From: Dipylidium caninum
Lineage: Eukaryota > Platyhelminthes > Cestoda > Cyclophyllidea > Dipylidiidae
Reading direction: 5' to 3'
NCBI GenBank assembly: GCA_017562135.1
Contig: QEYB01000625.1
Location: forward strand, 186,001 to 250,000
DNA length: 64,000 bases
A program made the translations under genes and the position numbers. The notes under the pieces are model-generated. The model had not been told where the DNA came from and made no database searches. It was given only the letters and a program-made list of their open reading frames with translations. Positions within the stretch are counted from its first letter, which is position 1; each line of letters begins with the position of its first letter. Below, in pieces: positions 38,201 to 49,633 of this stretch.

Positions 38201-41177
38201 ATATCGTGGCGTCGAAGATGGCCACTTAAAATGACGGGATTTAGCGATATCAATAAATTGAGAATTTTTTTTGTGAAGAAACGGGGTGGAGAAAAGCCAC
38301 GAATCCTCGAGGACAACGCTCAAAACACAGGGAAAGCGATTGAGGAGAACATCACTTTGCAGACCTTTACTGTAGAGTTAGCAGATCCCTCCACACTCTC
38401 GCAATTCAATCACCACAAGCAGCGTTTTGATTCTGGTTCGAAATACGCGTAGAACTCGTACAATCACATACAATTAGGAGATTAAGAGGGGTTAAATCCA
38501 ACACATGGTCAGCTAAAATGCAACAACAGACCTTTGATGATGAAGGTTGGAACAGAAGTGGGGACAGTAAGATGAAGGTGCCGTTGTTCCATAGGAGTTT
38601 CGGGGGTCTCGCGGGTCCATGGCGAGGTCGTCAACGGTTCGGTCTCCATGGGATGTGTAACGTTTCGGTAGACGGAGTTGCGCGGAGCTTTGCGCAGAGG
38701 AGGGTTGATTGGCTGTGTAAGTTAATAGCATGTGTAAAAGGGAGGAGCACCGAAAACGGAAGCATAACAAATAAATCTCAGCTTTTAACTGTTCTCCGAT
38801 CCTTCACTTGAATAATATTGGCGCGAAAAGTACACAATGGACAAATTGTTGTCTTGAAAGAGAGGGCCATGTTTTAGCTATCTTTACCTCCGACTAACTT
38901 CATCTTCTAACCGATTCCAAATTAGCAAAACAATGGTGACAATTAGGGTGACGTGGTATTCATGCATAAAAATTCGAATTCAAAAGTCATTACTTTTCAA
39001 AGATATGTATAAACTGTACAAGAAGCAGTGGAATCCCCTCCCACTCATGGTTATTTCCGACTGTAACTAAGACAGTTGTGCAACTCGACCACACTTAAAT
39101 CATGTCTAAAGTTACTCGACTGACATGACAAAGACAACCTCAGGTAACCCCTATTTATGCATTGAAGGCCGCGGTATAGTATGAGAACACGCATTACCCA
39201 GGCTCCAATATCTCCTCGCAATTTAAAAATACCCGGAAAATGATAGTAAGCTTTCGTTGCGCCTCCAAAACCTATGTGAAGTGACGGAGTAAGGTAAAAG
39301 GCAGCGCATAGCACTCGATTTTTAATTGAGGAGAAAAATATTTAATTAGCCTTAAGAGAATATTAGGGATACCCTACTTAACCGTAAGACCGAAAAATAA
39401 ACATTTCATGGGCTATCAACTGCAAAGTCATTTGCTGTGTTCTATTCTTACCTCATAGTTGGACTACAATTTCATTTGGGCACAAATGTACCGTTAAAGC
39501 GGACTATTATAATTTTCAGGATGGCTAAGACTAGCGAAAGAAAATTTTCCTGCATCGCGTAACAAAAAAAACACCCAGTCTGATTTGATATTCCAAATGT
39601 CACAAAAGAAGAGGGAAGAGAGATTCAATCTACTTAGTTTGTCTTTTAAAAGGTAGGATAACAGATACTCTTGACAATGAAGCCAAATATTAAAAAAATG
39701 AAGGTACTAGAATGATACGAATAAAACGATGATCTCGCATACCTTTAAACCATTTTTGTCATTTACTTTTCCCCCAATCATATAATTAGTGAAGTTTCTG
39801 ACTACTCATAAATTTATCGACTTCTATTACTAATTTAATTGTGCTAAAAGCCGCAAATTCTCAAATATAGTACGAAAACAAATTTGTTTGAATCTGTTCT
39901 ACTGATATCTTTTCATTTGTGGCAAACTGCGAAGGAATAATAAAGATAAACCACTTACCCAGCATTTAACATCGGTTCCGCTAGTGGAAGCCCATAGATG
40001 AGGCCCTTCTGAGTTCTCTACGTAGAGGAGCTACAAACACAAAAAATAAAATACGTCTGATGACATCTAAAAAGGCACATTAAACAGTGGATAACAGTAA
40101 TAAGAGCACGACATTCGCACACCTTCAATACGGGATTTGATTCACGACCGATAAGGAACGAGTCATCAGTGTTCCGAAGTGTCGTAGCGAAAATATTCTT
40201 ATCTCGTCCAGATGAATAGACCTCAGTCCATGTGGGATTCGTCTACAGGCAATGAGTAAATTGATTTACCCATTGTACGCTGTATACTCACCTGTAGCGT
40301 CCAGACGCCTTCTGAATGCCTACGAATAGTCTCTGTGCATCGACGCATGCCCACCGACCAAAGTTTAATTGTCCCATCTGAACTGCCAGAGAGGATCTCC
40401 TGAGAATCAGGACGAATTAGAAGGGCCCGCACGTTGTCCGTGTGTCCACGTAATTGACCAATAGGCTGGCAGGTTCGGGGATCCCACATCCGAATTAGTT
40501 TATCTGGACTGCCGGCGATGAGAATAGATCCTGCTGGATCCATAGCCAAACTGTAAATACTGTCTTTCTCGTCCGAAAGAGAGGACGCTAAAGCCACAGG
40601 TTTATTGAGACCACTAATTACTGGTGACCGTATTGTTCTTAGGTGTTAGATTTCGGAGCGTGTTTACATCCCACAGAAATATAGCATGATCCAATCCCGC
40701 ACTAGCAACTTCCTCTTTATGCTGTGCATAAGCCAGTACGAGGACATAATCCTTGTGTGTTGGTAGGGTAGACATACAAAAACCTGTTCGTGCATTCCAA
40801 ACTTTGACAGTGGTGTCGTTAGATGCTGATATCACTGTAAAAATAAGAAATGTTTGTCAAAAATTAAAATTAGAGTGCAAATAAGCGTGGAATATGGCTT
40901 ACAATATTCACTATCACAGCACAGAACAATGTCATTTACCCAGTCCGCATGATGTTCCATACTTTGTAAGTACGGATCCTAACAAATGATCACATTGTTA
41001 CTCTCTTACTGATTGCCGTTTCGTGTCCCAGACACGAATTATAGAATCCCGACCTGCTGTGTATAATCTCTTTTGGTATGGATCATAATCCAAAGAATTA
41101 ACACCAAATCTGTTGCGTCGTTCTTCTTTGGCCCTCATAACCACTGAGAGGCATACTTTCTTTCGGGGGTGGTTCAT
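32230..41177 (-). CDS. WDR48: WDR48 (UAF1) homologue, WD40-repeat deubiquitinase cofactor
   Basis: WDR48/UAF1 binds and activates the deubiquitinases USP1, USP12 and USP46 and so acts in DNA-crosslink repair and receptor trafficking. Seventeen exons, 5' to 3': 41177-41010, 40978-40903, 40834-40622, 40587-40292, 40242-40123, 40030-39959, 38712-38532, 37634-37537, 36571-36464, 36380-36281, 36089-36015, 35932-35872, 34805-34691, 34267-34191, 33908-33694, 33125-32884, 32331-32230. All phases agree and the 2319 nt encode 772 aa (human about 677). Diagnostic blocks: [99 protein letters not shown] and the C-terminal [16 protein letters not shown]. The N-terminal two-thirds is the beta-propeller and ancillary domain; the C-terminus is the SUMO-like-domain region. 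The added length comes mainly from a Pro/Thr-rich linker (38532-38712) and a Gly/Ser/Ala-rich stretch (32884-33125). Two introns are only 31 and 34 bp. Confidence 0.95.
40588..40621 (-). other. 34-bp intron of WDR48
   Basis: The intron begins GTAATTAG and ends GGCTTTAG on the minus strand. It contains an in-frame TAG and shifts frame if retained. Removing it joins NNTVT to [17 protein letters not shown], which matches WDR48 across the junction with no residue gained or lost. Confidence 0.92.
40979..41009 (-). other. 31-bp intron of WDR48
   Basis: The intron begins GTAAGAGAG and ends TTTGTTAG on the minus strand. It joins RVWDTKRQS to [13 protein letters not shown], matching WDR48 (DPYIASMEHH in the human protein). 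It is among the shortest introns one would expect in any animal. Confidence 0.92.
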
Positions 41178-43672
41178 TGGGAGGGGTTATTACGAAACGG
41201 ACAAAAAATGATGAGAATATGTTGAGAGACCGAAAGGAAAATTCACACCGTCATGTGAGCCGCGAGCAAGTTTATTGGTTAAGCGAAAAACACGACCAAA
41301 CGCCTAAGTTATAGGCTAAGAAAAACAAAAAACGTCAAAAAATATTCATGAACTTCCTTTATTGCGGGCGTGGCTAAAATAACTTTCACAATGTTTCTGT
41401 AACGTTACATTGATTTATGTGCTTAATTCATGAAGCATTAGGGATGGACCCGATGCAATAAGTTAATAGCATATTAATGAAAATTAAACCATATTAACAG
41501 GTCTCTGTGTTAGGGTGAGCCACGTAATTGTACTGCACAATGCACGATCCCTCTCAACTACACCGTGTAACCGTCATTTTTATCGTTTACTAGTGATAGT
41601 AGGCAATTGAAAGGGATAAATAAACACCCCCTATACTTTCCTAGTTACGAAAAAAATGCGCAAAAATTCGAAAGTACGTCACTGCTGCACCGCCGTAGTC
41701 AAGATAGGACGTTGGCCTCAATGATTGCCCTATCCATTGTTTAGTTTTCCACTCAGGGGTTATTTATGCGAAGTTAGAATATTGGACCCACATACCCTTT
41801 ACAGTTCTGTGATGACAGGGAGAATGTTAAAAATCCCTCACGGACTGTCCACGTACCTACTACAGATCTGTTGAAAAGTGTTGTCATTCTGATGTCCTGG
41901 TGATTGAATTAGCATGACCTTGCCAGGTTCAGTGCGAAAACCTCGCCATCACACAGCCTTGTTTTGCCATCATTCATGAAAATTATACGTAGGCGGCCTA
42001 CCTATGTCTTCTATGTCCAAAAGTTCAACATTATTAGTCAAAGCGAGTACGGAATTTACCACAACGTCCAATACCCAGTTTACCCCAGACATTGAACTTC
42101 TAATAAGGTAAAAAATTTCCGCAATTTAGCAGATAAATGATTGAATGCTCCGCTAACGGTAGTGAAAAGTTATAAAATATAAGTCTTTCTCTTGACTTGA
42201 AGCACTTAGTGTTCAACGTACTGACAGCGAAAAGCAACATAGGTTATGAGGCCGTAAATATAAATATATATATATCGCAGCTCACACCTTAACTCATCAT
42301 CGAACTCTTCAGTCTCGGTATGCGCGCGTCCAGTAGCTCTACTTCCCGGCACTTTGTCACCTGTGGTATAATGAAGAGAGACCCTTTTTATCCCAGGTAA
42401 TGTATGCATTTCCTCTGTTAGTTTCAGCACTATCGATCAGGTAATTTTCCTTTTTCCTATCCTACTCATTCACAACCACATTTAAATGTACAACTAAACT
42501 ATCCGCACAAAGAGTTCAACGATTGGTCGCAAGTGCACCACTAGCAGCAGGTGTGTTCGAATATCTTGAAGGCCATGCAGTGGCATAATCTGTGTATCAT
42601 TCGGGTTTCGCAACTGCAGTTCAAGGCAAGGGGCGTAACAGACTTTAACAAACATTATACCAAGGCCATCAGCGGACTCTGTTAGTGTGCACGCTGAAAC
42701 CGAATTTCACCCTAGTGCTCGTCGGGTGAGAGATGGACTGTGGAAAGGAATTCGAGGTAGATGGTTCGGTGAGGGGTTAAGGAGTGAATAAATCTTCCTT
42801 CACCATCCCCTGCCATCAGTGCAGACGGAACGGCAAGGAAACGTTTAGAAGTAAAGTCTGTCAAGGCATATCAAAAACAAACAGCTAGTACAGGTAAAAG
42901 CACTGTACTCCAAACAAAATGACTTGATGATTGGGTAAGACATCCATCACAACAACATGCCATATTTCGAGTAAAAATAAATTTGTGCATGTGAGAACAT
43001 GTCAATAGATCATCAGATAAGGCGAACTAATTGGGCTTCTAAACATGCAAAAAAAGCGATTGCTATCCTCGGAAAATCGAAAGAAGAACGAGGGAAAGCT
43101 GACTGACAACAAGGGAAATGAATGATACGCATTTGTTAATGCATGCGATTTGGCTACCACAGGAATAAGCGGAGGTGAAGGAAAATGAGGCCAAGAATTC
43201 ACTGAAAAGTGGTGGATAAAAGTACTCGGAAAGAAAGGACATCACCACCATAAAGTACAAACATACACAAGCGAAAAGAGCGACAAAGATGCTTTAGCTG
43301 ATAATTCGGGCAAGAAGAGAGTAAAACCTTACAAGGGGGTACTCTTTAGTCGCAATTCATGCGTATCAGTTGAATGGAAAGTCTGGCGCGGCACACGAAA
43401 AGAGGTTTTCGCTGTATGGGGTTAACACAGTGGCATTGTATACGCACGCCACGAGGTAAGCAAATGTGCTACTTCGGCGGCGTTAAAGTCTATTTTTGTA
43501 CAGTTGCGCACTATGGTCTATGGAAACATTCTACCACATTGTGAAACCCCACAAATAGTTGGCGTCACCTAGGAAGATGAGATTGGCGCACAAAATCGCA
43601 ATGATGTATCGCATGGAAATGGCGTAACTAAGTCAAAAGAGTTACTCACAGGCTAGTGGCAACAGTCATTAT

Positions 43673-44332
43673 CACGAACACGCTTAGCTTTCGTAAATAA
43701 GTGCACGTTAAGAAGGTGTCCGTCACTTCAAACAATTTTGGACGCAGTTGCAAGTGGATCCCGACAAAAACTCACCAAGTGACGGAAATACACCAGTGCA
43801 AGCGATCCACCCACTTGCTCTTCTCCTACTCCTCATTCACCCTCTTATTCTTCCTCGTCTGCGCTTTCTATTTGGATAAACTCACAAGGCACCACGTCTC
43901 TAGCCTATTGTGGCTCCACACAGAGCCTACTGATGAAACCCCGGTGCCGATGGGGAAAATGCTGACAGCAAGGACGAAGATGAGGACGGGAATGAGGATG
44001 ACAGTAGTGTTGGCTCCATCTTAATGTCAACTCTCAGAAGAAGACGCGATTAGGTCCCAGCTCAACAGTCACTCCACACAATGCGATCGAGGGTGTGCAA
44101 AAGACGTCGCCGTCTCCTCAAGTTGTTGGGGAGTAGTCAACCAGGGAGAGAGAAAGGCAGTAAATGAGAGTGAGTTTGGCCTTGACGGTGAAGGAAGAGG
44201 CACCGCATTCTCCTTGCTTCTTCTTCTTCTTCCCCTTCTTTCTTTCTTGGCCGCCTTTTCTACCCGCTCCCGAGCTTCTTCTCTCCTTCTTTTGGCTTGA
44301 ACACTCCATTCGACATCCGCATGCAGAAATGG
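43673..44332. repeat. Direct repeat copy A (partner at 47748-48399)
   Basis: From 43761 to 44314 this is gap-free against 47821-48374, with 7 substitutions by eye in 554 bp (98.7% identity). The left part (43673-43760) also matches except for a 15-bp insertion unique to this copy after AAATAAGTG. At the right end identity breaks at 44314 and resumes briefly at CAGAAATGG. It contains a poly-pyrimidine run (about 44215-44255). Three of four amino-acid differences noticed in the minus-strand frame are non-synonymous, so it is not evidently under protein selection. Confidence 0.95.
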
Positions 44333-44500
44333 CAACGGAGACGGTTCTGGGTGCGTTCCCTTCTGCCATTCAAACTCAGAAGGTGTTGCAAGCACCCCTT
44401 CCACATCCACCTGAAAGTGATTAGGCCATTGATCCCTATATTTCGAGAAATAGCCCCTGATTGTACGCCTCCAGTTCCTCGTCCAAAGCTCCGTTACTTC
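44069..44500 (-). CDS. Candidate 3'-terminal exon, unidentified basic protein
   Basis: On the minus strand a 144-codon frame runs from an acceptor-like AAAGTAG (ending at 44501) to TGA at 44069-44071. Its start reads EVTELWTRNWRRTIRGYF; the middle is Arg/Lys/Glu-rich (QAKRRREEARERVEKAAKK) and likely helical or coiled coil. I do not recognise a family. Just upstream another open frame (about 44518-44650) ends 17 nt before in the same phase, but a 17-nt intron is not credible in an animal. The downstream 250 bp lies within duplicated copy A. It could be a real last exon, a decaying gene or chance. Confidence 0.25.
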   Translation of the reverse strand, partial: EVTELWTRNWRRTIRGYFSKYRDQWPNHFQVDVEGVLATPSEFEWQKGTHPEPSPLPFLHADVEWSVQAKRRREEARERVEKAAKKERRGRRRRSKENAVPLPSPSRPNSLSFTAFLSPWLTTPQQLEETATSFAHPRSHCVE

Positions 44501-45060
44501 CTACTTTAATCAGCGACCGGAAAAGTAAATCCTTCTCCTCCTGCAGTCTCCATAAATTCAGTTTCTCCTTTACGCTCCATCCTTTTAGACCATTTCTCGA
44601 ATTCAATAGGCAGTGCCACTCTGAAAAATTTGTCCTTGAAGGCAAGGTTCATACCAGGATTGAGTTGACCGCGTCGCGCTGAGAACTCGATGGTAGTCTA
44701 AGAGGATTGCTTCATACCACTAGCTTCTGGTGACAAGCATAATTATGTTGCTGGGTGTGTTATTCATTCAATCTCCCAACCGTCATTACGCCTCTTTCAT
44801 TCCACCTCTCGACGTCGGATGGTGCTGCCCTGAGGAAAGGAATGATAGTTGCCGCCGATGCAATGTTCAAATCTTCTCCTGTAGGCAATAAAAGAAATGA
44901 TAATGGGAGGAGGCCTATTTTAGGCTCACAAGAAGACCAAGGGATCCTGCGCTGATAAAAGCAGCAATTCTCCTCTTCATGACAATCAACATAGTGTGTT
45001 GCGAGTACACAGTTACCCTACATAATATTTAAATATTTTAAAGTCGAGTGATAGAGCAAT

Positions 45061-45092
45061 ATATATGTGTATATATATATATATATATATAC
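45061..45092. repeat. (TA)n microsatellite
   Basis: An ATATATGTGT start is followed by an uninterrupted TA run to about 45091. Simple repeat. Confidence 0.9.
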
Positions 45093-47747
45093 AGGAGGAT
45101 AGACAGGCACTAGGAGACAATGCCAGTTGAGTTTTTGAAAGGAGATGATAGGTAGTGCTTTGGTGGCTTCGCTTGCCGTTGCCGGAGCTTGGGCTTATCT
45201 CGGAAAGTTCTACAGAAGGCCTCATGACAGGCTTGGAGGAGACACTCTACGGAGCAAAATTGTCCATCCCACCGACTGTCCGATCGTATAGCTGGTGAGT
45301 GACAGCGCGGTGCAGCGCAGAACGCTGACGATGAAGTGGCAATTGTGGCTGTGATGGTTGACTTTAGGGAAGCCGGGGGAAGAGGAGCGAGTACTGTGCG
45401 TTTGCATAGATCAGCGAGCGGAAGATTGTCCTCCTCTTCCTCTTTCTCCTTCCTTAACTCCTGTTCTTCATTGGCCTTACCATTTATTTGGCCGAGAATG
45501 TCTTCAGAAGATTGATTCTACAAGGAATAATCTACAACAGTGAGAAGCGAGTCAGAATTACCAGTTTTTTAGACCATCCTCCTTCCTTGTCTTTATATTA
45601 CTTTCTGTTTCAATATACCAGCCTCTCCGTTGTGAGCGTGCTAGGAACCATTCAAGCCCTCAATTGTGCTGATTACAACTCTGTTGGGTAGCGAGGTGTT
45701 GGTGTGGACAAAGAAAGGTAAAGAAGGCTAGCAGATAATGGGGAAACATGAATAAGATTGCCTACGGAGCCTTCATTTATTCATGCCGAAGCGCCCACTT
45801 CGACATAGTAACTCCCTGTCGAATTGTTTAAATAGAAGTACTGCCTGACAGCTCAATCTCATGTTTCCAGCCTCAAAACTTGAAGGAAGTAAAAAGCCCA
45901 TCGAAGAAGTTAGTTTAAAAGAGGAAGCCGAATGATATGCCAACGCCGGTGCAAAAGGCCACATTCGCACTGAGATACCAAGGTTCCATACACGCATTAC
46001 TTACAATGTCTTTTCCAACTTTCCGACCATCGTAGTTGTCCAAAGCGGGAAAAGAACTCCTGATATAGGGGATTTAGCCCCTCTCACACCCGTACCATCA
46101 AGAAAGGAGGGCTAATGTAATGGCATCCCGACGTACTCAACATAGTATTCAAACAGATTATTGAAGTGGAAGACAAAGGCTACGTCAAGCTGGACTAACA
46201 TTCAAGCACACACACATAAACTCAAGGTTGCCTGAGAAGCACCTGGCGAAAACTATCAGCCAGATGTGATTTTCATAAGCAATAAACGAGTAATGAGCAT
46301 CTGTTATGCGAAAATATTCACCAAGAAAGAAAGAGGGAGGAGTTAATAGAGCTCGTTAAGACAGCTAATATAATGAGCTTAAAAAATGGAATGGGGACTG
46401 TGTGAACAAAATGCGGCAATGTGAAAAATTCCCAAAACTGTCAACCGTATACGATCAAAAATATTTCAAGCTCCAAGATGGGTTAACACGTCGGTATGCA
46501 GAAAAACCTACTCCATTTTGTGGAAAAAAATTATCGTCTGTGGAGGCTGGATGGATGGACTTGAAAACCGGCCGGTTAGGGAGAACGGTACCCTCTTTGC
46601 TGACCTTCGCAAGGCGAATCCGGATGCGAATTGGCTGTATGTAAAAGAAGAAGTGGTGATTGTTAGTTTTACGTAAAATTGGCCAAATAGGGCCAAGAGG
46701 GCTATTAAGGAATTGACCATCCTGGGTATCCTTTGACCACCCAGTCATAGTAAAAGATATTGCCGTGACCAGGCAGGGGTAGGAGAATGAAAGTTGGAAC
46801 GTGTCGTGGCAACTTGTTTTCATTATCGCTTTTGTTCACAGTGAAACCGCCTCGAAATTAGAAGTGGTGAAAGCCCATTTTGTATGTTTGCTGCTGATGG
46901 ATAAAAGTCAAATAGAATTCGAAAAGTTTGCTATTTTGGGTCATGGTAACCGATTGCTAAAAAATGTGATAAATGACTTTATCAGGCATATGTCATATGA
47001 GGGGGACTTAAAGAGGGAAGACTCCAATTTTCAGCCCATCAAACGGCACTTAAAGTAACTAGGCAGATTAAGAATGAGGGAAGTCACACCACAACACTAA
47101 ACCAGTTAGGTAAGCATTGTGCACCTCTGTCTAGAAAACCCCATAAGGCATGATGACTTTGGTAAGGATTTCTTGTCAAATGCAAAATATAAAAGCAATT
47201 AGGTTGCACTGCGGTTGAGAAGCTGCACTTAGCAGCAGACGGAATGTGAAATCGGTTGAGAATAATACAGAGAAGCAATATTTACAGTGAACCTAGGAGC
47301 GGCAGCTACGAGAGTAGGTAAATTGGTGAGGAAAGTTAAGCCATACACATGATACAGGGAAACGTCGGCTGGATAGCACAAATGATATACACCACTTGTC
47401 GTCCATCAGTCGACTCCAGCAACCCGTAGCAGCCCCAATACGTCGGGTGGAGGAGAAGAAGGTCTCAAGGTAAGAAATAATGAACGAACATATGGTAGCA
47501 TAAATGGAAATGTTCTATTTTGCGGAAATTTTCAGCGAGTGTGAAAACCGAGTTCTGTCAGGGTGCCTTAACTTAGGGGTTACGGCCTTATTATCAATCG
47601 GAGAATATTTGGTCACGGCGCTCAGGATACGACTGATAAAAATGCAAAAAGAAAAAGTTGATAAGGCAAAAGGGAAAATTTAGGGATTTCGACGGTTATG
47701 AATTATTCAGGGAAGGTGAGTTTCAAGTCAGTGACAGCAAGCATTAA

Positions 47748-48399
47748 CACGAACACACTCAGCTTTCGTAAATAAGTGTCCGTCACTTCAAGCAATTTTG
47801 AACGCAGTTGCAAGTGGATCCCGACAAAAACTCACCAAGTGACGGAAATACACCAGTGCAAGCGATCCACCCACTTGCTCTTCTCCTACTCCTCATTCAC
47901 CCTCTTATTCTTCCTCGTCTGCGCTTTTTATTTGGATAAACTCACAAGGCACCACGTCTCTAGCCTATTGTGGCTCCACACAGAGCCTACTGATGAAACC
48001 CCGGTGCCGATGGTGAAAATGCTGACAGCAAGGGCGAAGATGAGGACGGGAATGAGGATGACAGTAGTGTTGGCTCCATCTTAATGTCAACTCTCAGAAG
48101 AAGACGCGATTAGGTCCCAGCTCAACAGTCACTCCACACAATGCGATCGAGGGTGTGCAAAAGACGTCGCCGTCTTCTCAAATTGTTGGGGAGTAGTCAA
48201 CCAGGGAGAGAGAAAGGCAGTAAATGAGAGTGAGTTTGCCCTTGACGGTGAAGGGAGAGGCACCGCATTCTCCTTGCTTCTTCTTCTTCTTCCCCTTCTT
48301 TCTTTCTTGGCCGCCTTTTCTACCCGCTCCCGAGCTTCTTCTCTCCTTCTTTTGGCTTGAACACTCCATTCGACTTCGGGAGACCACATTCAGAAATGG
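47748..48399. repeat. Direct repeat copy B (partner at 43673-44332)
   Basis: Same orientation as copy A, offset by 4060 bp over the gap-free core and 4075 bp at the left end. It lacks the 15-bp insertion. At the right end it has about 8 extra bases (TCTCCCGA region) relative to copy A before similarity is lost. Flanking sequence differs beyond these limits. I see no terminal inverted repeats or obvious target-site duplication. Confidence 0.95.
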
Positions 48400-49486
48400 A
48401 AATTGGAGGCTGCGATGAAAATCAGTGCATCCCGTGACAAATGTGGATCACTGCATAAATGTGTGTCTTTCGTCAAAAATGAATGACGCAACTCTCTTAA
48501 ACAAGTGACATTTTTTACACAGCTCTAGCATAAATTCACGACACCAAAGTGACCAACCGCAATGGCATGCGCACTTTTCAAGTGGAGAGCAACTTCGGGT
48601 AGGAGGAGTTGCGTAGGAAAAACTCATATAGTGATTTAGGCAATCGTGAAATCCTTCTTCCAGCACACTACCGTTCATGTATCCAGGATTGCTGCTAAGA
48701 GGGCTAAGCGGAATCAGTAAAACATGAAGTTCGCAATACGCAAAACGCCTTGGACGAACGATTGTATACACTCTCCGTACTCCCATATCTTGACTATTCT
48801 AAGACAAAAAAGGTAAGGCTTTTGCGCAAGGAAAAATTCATACAAACTATTTTTCACTCCAGACATTTGAGCCCAGAAGCGTAGTCTAGTGTCAAATTGT
48901 AGGATAAAGTAGTCTTAGTGTTAAATAATCTGTTTCGGAGTAGTCGTATTAAACAGTGCCCGAGCAGACAGAGGGTATGAATATTTTTGCGTCGTTCTGA
49001 CGAAAAACGTGATTTTGAGATAACGTAAATGTGAGAATATGAGACGTATTAATGGATAATAGTTCAAATTCTTAACACGAATCACGTATACGGAGTGAAA
49101 GGGAGAGATTACAAAAACACATTAAACTGCTTGATCTAGTAACGTAACATCCCATTACTGGCAAGGAGAAGACTGGGTCGAAGGACACATCGAAAGTTAG
49201 GTTGGTGATGCAGTCTGGATTATGCCCGTCAGACGATGACATGGACAATGAGGAGATAGTTAGGCGATGGAGTAATAATCAGAAATGCTCTTGCAACTTT
49301 TTTCAAAAAACACCTTGTCGGTATGTGAAGTATACTAGCCCCGGGCGACTGGATCGCCTTAGTGGAGTATAAGTATGAACGATAAGAAGAGAATAGTTGC
49401 GCACAACTCGAAGTTGAAGTCTTTAAGACAACCTTCTGAACAAATCGATGTATTGACAGAGTAAGTAAGGACAGTAAATGGCTTAC

Positions 49487-49633
49487 ATCACTGACATGAT
49501 TGCCATTGACGACGTTGTCATGGTGTTCGGCGGAAGAGGAGGAAGAAGAAGGCGGAGCAATCCAATAGGCAGGACGATGGTGATCCACAAGATCTTTTAT
49601 GGAAGGCTTCGATTTTCGGCTCAAGAGGCGACG
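49487..49633 (-). CDS. Candidate internal exon of an unidentified minus-strand gene
   Basis: A 147-bp segment, phase 0 to phase 0, is bounded by a pyrimidine-rich acceptor (TTTTCAACTCATCCAG) and a donor GTAAGC. The 49 residues begin RRLLSRKSKPSIKDLVDHH and contain RPAYWIAPP followed by a run of six serines. The open frame around it extends from 49229 to 49708. No family is recognised and no neighbouring exon could be linked with confidence. Confidence 0.3.

Noticed and set aside
38099..38452. 117-codon plus-strand open frame
   Set aside because: It lies antisense within a WDR48 intron, has no recognised domain and no splice or promoter context.
46402..46823. Overlapping open frames on both strands (80 and 122 codons)
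   Set aside because: Open on both strands simultaneously without homology. Considered as transposase remnants, but no catalytic motif or terminal repeats were found.
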